From: CAYPHY01 sp964410625
GTDB lineage: Bacteria; Chloroflexota; Anaerolineae; Promineifilales; Promineifilaceae
Length of the DNA: 64,000 nucleotides
Assembly (NCBI GenBank): GCA_964410625.1
Contig: CAYPHY010000008.1
Span: 1 to 64,000, forward strand
Direction: 5' to 3'
A program made the translations under genes and the position numbers. The stretch's first letter is position 1, and every line of letters starts with the position of its first letter. The notes under the pieces are model-generated. The model searched no databases. It was not told the origin of the DNA and was given only the letters and a program-made list of their open reading frames with translations. This document shows positions 57,099 to 64,000 of the stretch, piece by piece.

Positions 57099-57854
57099 TT
57101 ATACGCTCTGCGCTAATAACCCATCTTCCTGAATCGCAGTGAGGATGGTTTCCCAGCCCGGCGGCCGTCTTTCGCGATAGGCCGCCACTTCGGCCGCGAT
57201 GTCATATTCCACCCGCCGCAGTTCCAACCCCCACTCTCCGCCTTGCCAGGTGAAGAGGCCATACTTGGCGCGGGGATCGCCGTCGCCGGGGACGTTGACC
57301 GAGCTGATGTTGGCAAGGCGCAGGTCGCCCCAGATGCGGGTGCTGGGGATGTGGAGATGGCCGAAAGCGAGGACGGCCGCTTCCAACCCCGCCAACAGCG
57401 GCTCCAGCTCGCTATCGGGCTGGCGAATTTGATTGTAATAGGTTTGCTGTTCCTGCTCCGGCGGGAAGATGATCTGGTTCACATCGCGCGGGTTGGCGTG
57501 AACGATGTGCAGCGCGTCGGCCGCGTTGCTGGTTTGTTGGTAGCGGACGGCAAAGGGCAGGGCGTTGAGCCAGGCGCGTTGTGCTTCACTGAGTTGTTCA
57601 CGGGTCCAGGCGGCCGTTGCCTGTCGCGGCGGCGGCGGTTCCTGGCGGCCGAGAACCCAATCATCGGTATTGCCATAGATAGCCGGGATACCGCGCTCGC
57701 GCACCAGTTGCAGACATTCCGACGGCCGCGGCCCAATGAAGCACAAATCACCGGCAAAGACGGCCGTGTCCGCTCCTTGTTGTTCAATATCAGCCAGGAC
57801 CGCTTCCAACGCGGTCAAATTTCCATGGACATCAGAAAAGACAGCCACACGCAT
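57099..57854 (-). CDS. YfcE-like calcineurin-type metallophosphoesterase
   Basis: A protein of 251 residues. Metal-binding motifs: FSDVHGNLTALEAVL (about 6-20; Asp-x-His), AGDLCFIGPRP (about 37-47), GNTDDW (about 61-66; the usual GNHD with Thr for His) and VHANPRD plus GHLHIPSTR (about 170-178). It fits small metal-dependent phosphodiesterases of the YfcE/MJ0936 group. A loop of about 40 residues after GNTD (RQEPPPPRQATAAWTREQL) may shape the substrate site. Substrate unknown. Confidence 0.88.
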   Translation of the reverse strand: MRVAVFSDVHGNLTALEAVLADIEQQGADTAVFAGDLCFIGPRPSECLQLVRERGIPAIYGNTDDWVLGRQEPPPPRQATAAWTREQLSEAQRAWLNALPFAVRYQQTSNAADALHIVHANPRDVNQIIFPPEQEQQTYYNQIRQPDSELEPLLAGLEAAVLAFGHLHIPSTRIWGDLRLANISSVNVPGDGDPRAKYGLFTWQGGEWGLELRRVEYDIAAEVAAYRERRPPGWETILTAIQEDGLLAQSV

Positions 57855-57964
57855 AAGATTATCCTTCGCTCGGTAACAGGATGCTGAAAATTAAACCACA
57901 AAGCGCCTGAGAGACAAAGTTTTAACAAGTTCGACGCCCCCCGCAATTCGATTATACTGGAAAG

Positions 57965-59305
57965 ATGCACCGTCTGATGATTATTCTTTGCCTATCGTTG
58001 TTTGGCGTGTTGGTAGCCGGTTGTGGCCTGTTAGCTGATCCCTCCGGTGGAGAGGAGGGGACGCCGCCACCCATGCCAACCGGGGAACTCACGCCGCCAC
58101 CGGCCGCCACTGAACTGCCTCCGGTGACGATTGATTTTACGCAGCCGCTCAGCGCAACCACCAGCCCCACGCCGCAACTTCCGTTGCCATTGCGAATCTG
58201 GCTGCCGCCTGATATTGCAGTGCGTACCAATGAGGGAGCGGGTGTGTTGGTCAGCCAGTTGGAGAGCTTTAGCGGCCGCTATCCCGACCTAGAAATCATT
58301 GTTGAACAAAAAGCAGCTAGTGGTCAGGGGGGGATTCTCAATTACTTGCGAACCGGCCACGATGTGGCCCCTGGTATCTTGCCCGACCTCATTGCGCTGC
58401 CCGTTGAGCTGCTGCCGGAAGCGGCCGCACAAGAGCTGATCATCCCGATTAACCCCTATCTCTCTCCGGCAATGATGGACGCGCTCTTCCCGGCGGCGGC
58501 CGAGATGGGAGTGGTCAATGAGCAACGCTTTGGCTACCCGTTTGCCCTGACCAATTTGACCCACCTGGTCTATAACCGCAACGTGATCACGAACACGGTC
58601 CCGCTGCAATGGAGCGATTTTTTGTCCGGCACACAAAATACGCTGGTCTTTCCGGTTGAGGGGCGGCTCGGTTCTTATTTAGGCTTGCAGTTCTATCTGG
58701 CGACGGGCGGCCGACTGATGAACGAAGCGGGGCAACCTGATCTACAAGCGGAAGCGTTGACCGAGGCGTTGACGCAACTGAGTCTGGGACGGAGTGCACT
58801 TGCACCCAGCATTGGGATTGACACGCAGGATGTGGCCTGGCAACTGTATGAGGCGGGGGGAAGCAGTTCGACCTGGTTGACGGCCGACTACTTTCTCGGA
58901 CGGCCGTTTGTAGACCAGAGTAATGGGTATGCGGCCGCGCCGGGGCCGGACGGAGCGCTGGTCCCCTTTACCAGCGGGTGGGTGTGGCTGATCAGCACGC
59001 CAGATCCGGCGAAGCGTGGGCTGGTGGCGGAATTAATGGCCTTCCTGGTTGAGCCGGAGAACCTGGGGCAGTGGAGCAGTGCCGCTAACATCCTGCCCAC
59101 GCGGCGGGACGCATTAGCAAGCTGGAACCGCGACTTGACCTATCGCAACTTCCTCAGCGGCCAACTGGAAGTGGCACAGCCATTCCCAATCAGCCCGAAT
59201 GGTCAATTTATGGATGTGCTGGGGAATGCAGTGCAGGAGGTCCTGACCACGTCCACTTCTCCACAAGCGATTGCCGAAGATGCCATTGCCACGCTACGAC
59301 AATAG
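57965..59305 (+). CDS. ABC transporter substrate-binding lipoprotein (SBP family 1, sugar type)
   Basis: A protein of 446 residues. The lipobox is LVAGC (about 16-20) after a clear signal core. A Pro-rich linker (about 27-80) leads to the SBP domain: ISLDL-like entry at RIWLPPDIAVRTNEGAGVLV, LPDLIALPVELLPE (about 128-141), GYPFALTNLTHLVYNRN (about 187-203), and the late WSSAANILPTRRDA (about 365-378) typical of family 1 sugar binders. No permease or ATPase genes are beside it. Divergent from the phosphoesterase. Probably binds an oligosaccharide. Confidence 0.88.
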   Translation: MHRLMIILCLSLFGVLVAGCGLLADPSGGEEGTPPPMPTGELTPPPAATELPPVTIDFTQPLSATTSPTPQLPLPLRIWLPPDIAVRTNEGAGVLVSQLESFSGRYPDLEIIVEQKAASGQGGILNYLRTGHDVAPGILPDLIALPVELLPEAAAQELIIPINPYLSPAMMDALFPAAAEMGVVNEQRFGYPFALTNLTHLVYNRNVITNTVPLQWSDFLSGTQNTLVFPVEGRLGSYLGLQFYLATGGRLMNEAGQPDLQAEALTEALTQLSLGRSALAPSIGIDTQDVAWQLYEAGGSSSTWLTADYFLGRPFVDQSNGYAAAPGPDGALVPFTSGWVWLISTPDPAKRGLVAELMAFLVEPENLGQWSSAANILPTRRDALASWNRDLTYRNFLSGQLEVAQPFPISPNGQFMDVLGNAVQEVLTTSTSPQAIAEDAIATLRQ

Positions 59306-59366
59306 TCGCCGATTGTAACGCATGTTGCCAACCCGCTCCGCTTTTCACACGGCAGAACAACCCGTG

Positions 59367-60632
<1,266 letters not shown>

Positions 60633-60652
60633 GATGGCATCCTGGTTTTGTT

Positions 60653-60727
60653 TTTGACACGAATTCCACGAATAACACGAATTTTATCTTTCTTATTTTC
60701 GTGTCATTCGTGCCATTCGTGTCGAAA
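60653..60727. repeat. Tandem-word hairpin repeat, ACACGAAT vocabulary
   Basis: Left arm GACACGAATTCCACGAATAA with CACGAATTTT; right arm TTTCGTGTCATTCGTGCC and ATTCGTGTCGAAA. Complementary with a short T-rich centre. It lies between the GNAT gene and the glycosyltransferase on the minus strand. Confidence 0.8.
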
Positions 60728-60729
60728 AG

Positions 60730-61731
60730 CTATCCTCGTGTGGCCTGGAGGCGGAAGACGCGGGTGTCTTGGGCGCCGAAGCGGTATTTATACTCCTCGC
60801 TGCCGCGCAGAAAGTCGAATGTCTGGCGGCCGTCGGCTATCGCCTGTTCGATCACCTTCGCCGTCAGCACAATGCCCAGGCTGAGCGCACCAAACGAAGC
60901 GGGGTCAAGGCCGGAGTTATAGACCCAGATGCGGCCGTCGTAATCGAAATTGAACAACGCTCCAGCGCGGGTTCCGTCCACTTCGATAAAGACCAGTTGC
61001 AGCATCCCGGCATCGAGCGCGGCGCGGGCGGTCTCATGGAAAAGGGCGCGGCGGCCGTCGTTGAGCCAGTCGCGCTTGCTATACATGCTCTTTTGCAAAA
61101 GCTCCAGAAAATCATCAACGGCCGCGTCGAGATCATCATCTTTGCCAATAAACACCAGATGAGCGCCGGCTGCATCGGCGCGGCGGAGCTTGCGCTGCAC
61201 TTCGCGACGCTGCTTGCTGTCCAGGCTATTCAAATAATCTTCAAAACTGTTGGGGAGGGGGATGATGGGACAAACTTCGTGGATTTCTTCGGTAAATTCT
61301 AGCCCATTTTGGCGGGCGAGATCGGGGAAAAGGGTACGGGTGGGCGACACTTCCGGGACGGTACAAAGGTCGAAACCTTTCCAGTCCGGAAAGTCGCGAC
61401 TACAGATACAGGCGAACACCGCTTGCCAGACGGCCGCTGCCTGTTCGGCGGGACAGATCACATCTAGATAGTCTGTCTCTTCCACGCAGCCGTTAAAATG
61501 AAGCACCCCGTCTAATAAAAAGAGGCAGGCCAACCCGATAAGCGCCCCCTCGTCGTCGCGCACGGCGATGGTGTGCAAGGTGGCGTTTTCCGGTTGCAAG
61601 TGTTGCCACCAGGCGCGTTGATAGGCCAGCCGCTGGAAGGGGGTGTTGGTCATGCTGCGAATGGCGAGATCGTCCCATTCGGCCGCCAGCGCGGTAAAGG
61701 CCTCCTCGCCATGATATAACTCAGTCGCCAT
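60730..61731 (-). CDS. GNAT-fold acetyltransferase (BioF2-like, Acetyltransf_6/FemAB type)
   Basis: A protein of 333 residues with the split GNAT arrangement of the Acetyltransf_6 group. It has LAAEWDDLAIRSMTNTPFQRLAYQRAWWQHL near the N-terminus, SLDSKQRREVQRKLRRADAAGAHLVF (about 168-193), and the C-terminal core DGTRAGALFNFDYDGRIWVYNSGLDPASFGALSLGIVLTAKVIEQAI, ending in FDFLRGSEEYKYRFG. That ending is typical of proteins acting in cell-surface polysaccharide synthesis. Together with the neighbouring glycosyltransferase this hints at glycan modification. Substrate unknown. Confidence 0.85.
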   Translation of the reverse strand: MATELYHGEEAFTALAAEWDDLAIRSMTNTPFQRLAYQRAWWQHLQPENATLHTIAVRDDEGALIGLACLFLLDGVLHFNGCVEETDYLDVICPAEQAAAVWQAVFACICSRDFPDWKGFDLCTVPEVSPTRTLFPDLARQNGLEFTEEIHEVCPIIPLPNSFEDYLNSLDSKQRREVQRKLRRADAAGAHLVFIGKDDDLDAAVDDFLELLQKSMYSKRDWLNDGRRALFHETARAALDAGMLQLVFIEVDGTRAGALFNFDYDGRIWVYNSGLDPASFGALSLGIVLTAKVIEQAIADGRQTFDFLRGSEEYKYRFGAQDTRVFRLQATRG

Positions 61732-62211
61732 ACGTTTCTCTTCTCCTCCGAAGATAGCTCACGCAAAGCACGCTAAGATGCAAAGAGATAGATTGAAGGA
61801 GAAAGCTCGGCGAACTTTGCGTCTTTGCATGAGACTTTGATTTTGGTGATACATATCGTGCATGGTAACGCCTTGCGGAAAAATCCGAAGTCCATCCACT
61901 ACCGTACCCTTGATTATAGCCTTGCTTGGTATAGAAAGTATAGGAAATTGATTAGCGAAATGAAACGGCCGTCCGCTTCTTGATGATTCGTTTCGCCGAG
62001 GTTGTTGGAAGTTGCTGATAAAATAGCGGTGTGAACGCAATCGGCTCTCTGGTTGGTGGGGGTGGGTGTTGTTGCCTTTTCCAGGTATGGTTGATGTATA
62101 ATCCCGTTCTGCGGATAGGTATGAAGGACAAATGAACACGGTGCGCTTGATGTGTTCGTGCGGTAACCCTTTTTGGTTTCTTCGGGTTTATTAATAATTG
62201 GGGAATAAAAC
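61732..62211. other. 480-base divergent spacer with one word repeat
   Basis: At 61758-61832 a fold-back repeat of the ACGCAAAG variant (TCACGCAAAGCACGC / CTTTGCGTCTTTGCATGA) lies upstream of the GNAT gene. From about 61840 to 62200 nothing coding is recognised; the open frame at 61914-62384 on the minus strand has no family likeness and overlaps the next gene's start. A hyphenated G+T-rich stretch occurs at 62050-62075. No clear promoter found. Confidence 0.5.
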
Positions 62212-62733
62212 ATGAAACAAGGTGGAAGCGTGTGGCAACCGATTGTGATGGCGGTGGTGGTCATTGTCGGGATGATCTGGTTAGTTGGCGCGTTGAATGC
62301 CGGTAATCTGGCGTGGTGGTTGCCGGTACAGCCGACCTTTACACCCAGCCGGATTATTGTCCGCGATCGTGGCGAGACAAACACCTTTCAGTCGGGGATG
62401 GAAGGTTTTACGGAACTCCAGGAGGGGTTGCAGGCGTCGTTGTCCTCATTTGATAACGCCGACCTGGTCCCGCTTGGTCTTTCGGAGGAGACGTTACGCC
62501 GCTACCACGAGGAGGAGATTGTGGTGGAGGTGTATTACCCGCGCAACATTCGCTTTAACACGGCCGCGCGCATGGCGAATGTGAACCAACTGTTGATCCC
62601 TATCGAAGGCACGCACGACAACGGCCGTTATGTGTTCATCGGCTACAACGGTAATTGGCTGGCCGGGACGTTGGTGATGAGCGATGACCAGCCGCTGCGC
62701 GATGCGTTGCAGGGGTTGGGGGTTGGGGATTAG
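62212..62733 (+). CDS. Membrane-anchored protein of unknown function
   Basis: A protein of 173 residues. One N-terminal hydrophobic segment (about 9-30, PIVMAVVVIVGMIWLVGALNAG) works as an uncleaved anchor or signal. The rest is a small soluble domain with PTFTPSRIIVRDRGETNTF, EEIVVEVYYPRNIRFNTAARMANVNQLLIPIEG and RYVFIGYNGNWLAGTLVM. No known family was recognised. The end runs into the GATTAGAGATTAGG word repeat. It precedes YbaK on the same strand. Confidence 0.6.
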   Translation: MKQGGSVWQPIVMAVVVIVGMIWLVGALNAGNLAWWLPVQPTFTPSRIIVRDRGETNTFQSGMEGFTELQEGLQASLSSFDNADLVPLGLSEETLRRYHEEEIVVEVYYPRNIRFNTAARMANVNQLLIPIEGTHDNGRYVFIGYNGNWLAGTLVMSDDQPLRDALQGLGVGD

Positions 62734-62850
62734 AGAATGGAGATTAGAGATTAGGGATTGGTGTATTGGTGTATTTTTATATTCGTGTGTTCGCCTCGTG
62801 AGTTGTCCATCTGACCATTAACCAATAAACCAATAAACCATTACACGACT
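62730..62850. repeat. Word repeats: GATTAGAGATTAGG and ACCAATAAACC vocabularies
   Basis: A short G/A arm (62730-62756, GATTAGAGAATGGAGATTAG) overlaps the stop of the preceding gene. From 62757 TTGGTGTATTGGTGTATTTT words follow, then their near-complement AACCAATAAACCAATAAACC at about 62820-62840. A related fold-back of GGTTATCAG / GATAACCAATAACCG type is at 63338-63440. The TTGGTGTATTGG word recurs inside mutA at about 14769. Confidence 0.7.
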
Positions 62851-62858
62851 ACACCGTT

Positions 62859-63335
62859 ATGCAGAAAACAATCGCTATGAAACTGTTGGAGGGGAAGCGC
62901 GTCCCGTATGAGGCGTTTGCTTATTCGGCCGAAGTGCGTGACGCGGAGGAGGTGGCGGCGTTGGTCGGCGCGCCGCCGGAACAAGTGTATAAGACATTGG
63001 TAGTGCTGGGCGATTCGGCGGAGAAGATGCGGCCGATGCTGGTCATGATTCCCGCCAACCGCCAGCTTGACTTGAAGAAACTGGCTAAGGGAGTAGGAGC
63101 CAAAAAGCTGCGGTTGGCCGCCCACAAAGAAGCGGAGTCGTTAACCAAACTACAGGTAGGAGGTATCTCGGCCCTGGCGTTGGTCAACCGTGGTTTTACG
63201 GTGTACCTCGATGAGGACGCTCGCCAGCAAACGCAGATCTATATCAGCGCTGGGCAGAAGGGGATTCAAATCCGCCTGGGGGTTGAAGATTTACAGAAGT
63301 TGACCAATGCGCGGTTTGTGGCAGCAGCCGAATAG
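62859..63335 (+). CDS. ybaK: YbaK/EbsC-family Cys-tRNA(Pro) deacylase
   Basis: A protein of 158 residues with the YbaK editing fold. It shows LEGKRVPYEAFAYSAEVRDAEEVAALVGAPPEQVYKTLVV (about 6-46), LVMIPANRQLDLKKLAKGVGAKKLRLA (about 58-84; the Lys in VYKTLV and the following Gly loop form the site), and a C-terminal GQKGIQIRLGVEDL. It hydrolyses Cys wrongly attached to tRNA-Pro. Length fits. The start MQKTIAMKLLEG is used. Confidence 0.93.
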   Translation: MQKTIAMKLLEGKRVPYEAFAYSAEVRDAEEVAALVGAPPEQVYKTLVVLGDSAEKMRPMLVMIPANRQLDLKKLAKGVGAKKLRLAAHKEAESLTKLQVGGISALALVNRGFTVYLDEDARQQTQIYISAGQKGIQIRLGVEDLQKLTNARFVAAAE

Positions 63336-63436
63336 CCAGTGATTGGTGAACGGTGATCGGTTATCAGTAGGCGGTATTCGGCGTGTTGATTGTTAGACCG
63401 TTTATCAGGTGCTCGTTACCGATAACCAATAACCGA

Positions 63437-63600
63437 TTACGGCGTACCAACGAGCCATTCACCAATTAGCTCTACTGTGCGGCCGATGCCGTCTTCGGCG
63501 CGGATTTTTTCGCCCATTTCGGCCGCGCGGGTCGCCATTGTCAGATCAGAGACGGCCGTTTGAATGGCTTGTGCCAGGTGGGCGGCCGTCCCAGACCGGT
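63437..63600 (-). pseudogene. Possible glycosyltransferase C-terminal remnant (minus strand)
   Basis: Read in the frame that ends at 63437, the about 52 residues AAHLAQAIQTAVSDLTMATRAAEMGEKIRAEDG and IGRTVELIGEWL resemble the last helices of MGT/UGT-type glycosyltransferases, where a sugar-nucleotide-binding domain ends in such a helix. The rest of that protein is absent. The frame joins, near 63585-63600, the truncated isochorismatase in a different frame. Identification rests on pattern and is uncertain. Confidence 0.45.
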
Positions 63601-63876
63601 CCCGATAAATGCGCTGTTGACTGTCTTGATGAATTGCTTTTCGCCGGGGAGCGGCCGTGCCTCCTCTTTGAAATCGTTGCCGGGTAGCTCCGGGCGCAGC
63701 GGGGAGTTTGGTTCGGTGGAATTGTGGCGGATGTGGATGATCGGCCGCTGTTGATTGCGCCACTCAGCCAGTAGCAAGGCGGTGTTGGCTTCGGCCTGGG
63801 GATTGTTTCGCTTCCCCAATGATGGGTCGTCAAGCCCTTTTTGTACATCAATCACTAATAATGCTGTTCTGCTCAT
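63541..63876 (-). pseudogene. Truncated isochorismatase-family cysteine hydrolase
   Basis: The first about 90 residues (TALLVIDVQKGLDDPSLGKRNNPQAEANTALLLAEWR, then PIIHIRHNSTEPNSPLRP and EKQFIKTVNSAFIGTGL) match the N-terminal half of isochorismatase-like hydrolases: Asp in VIDVQ and Lys in FIKTVNSAF are active-site residues. The catalytic cysteine and the rest of the fold, expected right after GTGL, are missing. The reading frame instead meets unrelated sequence and stops at 63541. The gene is broken by a fusion or deletion at about 63590, next to a CGGCCG. Confidence 0.75.
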
Positions 63877-64000
63877 GGGAAGTCTCCTAAAAACAGTTAC
63901 GCAGAGTACGCTGATGAAACGCGGATGACGCGGATTTTTTGCCTGCTTAAGAACGACAGCAGGTGGGAGGAAGTACAGTTAGCAAGCCACGCATCCGTTC
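63877..64000. other. End of window: half word repeat, nothing else seen
   Basis: From 63893 to 63940 lies one arm of the ACGCAGATGACGC vocabulary (GTTACGCAGAGTACGCTGATG, AAACGCGGATGACGCGG). The remaining 60 bases show no coding potential that could be judged at the window edge. Confidence 0.5.

Noticed and set aside
61914..62384. 156-residue open frame on the minus strand
   Set aside because: No recognisable motif, biased composition, overlaps the start of the better-supported gene at 62212.

Overview
The window is a G+C-rich bacterial scaffold of about 60 genes, tightly packed on both strands. The best guess for the source is an uncultured Chloroflexota (Anaerolineae-like) bacterium. This is inferred from the gene mix (B12-dependent methylmalonyl-CoA mutase as two chains plus MeaB, homogentisate pathway, YWTD propeller, XRE/NB-ARC/TPR regulator, Uma2 and YgiT orphans) and from intergenic word repeats of a kind seen in such genomes. 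No rRNA or marker gene proves it. A run of exactly 100 N at 8440-8539 shows that this is a scaffold from draft or metagenome data. No rRNA, tRNA, CRISPR array or prophage was recognised.

Layout. 0.1-4.5 kb (minus strand): Ser/Thr kinase, MeaB GTPase, a DUF5615/DUF433 toxin-antitoxin pair that overlaps meaB, a PPOX-type oxidoreductase and a nucleotidyltransferase. 4.8-11.2 kb: a type I restriction-modification locus in the order hsdR-hsdS-[REP array + RAYT transposase]-hsdM. 11.3-15.3 kb: methylmalonyl-CoA mutase mutA-mutB. 15.4-22.8 kb: DUF6886, YWTD propeller, DoxX protein with a structured leader, SufR-like regulator, AIF-like FAD reductase, orphan YgiT, hydroxyisobutyrate-type dehydrogenase, DUF2269 and VOC proteins. 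23-28.4 kb: XRE/NB-ARC/TPR regulator, 2-hydroxyacid dehydrogenase, Uma2, double-hotdog thioesterase. 28.4-32.4 kb: ZIP metal transporter, Cys-rich copper protein, CopB-type ATPase. 32.4-35.7 kb: a BrnT/antitoxin chimera, ClC channel, and a MarR-DinB pair with a shared operator. 35.8-49 kb: acetoacetyl-CoA synthetase, RecF, RsmG, peptide-type binding lipoprotein, response regulators, HtrA-like protease, MFS transporter, PPC-domain lipoprotein. 49-56.5 kb: HD hydrolase, then a tyrosine degradation run (Lrp regulator, aminotransferase, 4-hydroxyphenylpyruvate dioxygenase, homogentisate dioxygenase), an LLM oxidoreductase and an AlkD-like protein. 56.6-64 kb: DinB, phosphoesterase, sugar-binding lipoprotein, glycosyltransferase, GNAT, YbaK, and a broken isochorismatase joined to a possible glycosyltransferase tail.

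Three genome-scale signals stand out. First, CGGCCG is extremely frequent in resident genes (16 hand-counted copies in 13621-14940) but absent from both target-recognition parts of HsdS and from the BrnT/antitoxin chimera, so it acts as a natural marker of older versus newer DNA. Second, nearly every longer intergenic space holds a hairpin built from short degenerate tandem words on one arm and their complement on the other. At least seven word vocabularies share this one architecture, and some words have leaked into coding sequence. Third, a REP/RAYT system sits inside the restriction operon, and the scaffold gap falls exactly at a point where two REP copies can be joined.

Metabolically the window suggests an aerobic heterotroph that degrades branched-chain amino acids, propionate and tyrosine, and handles copper.
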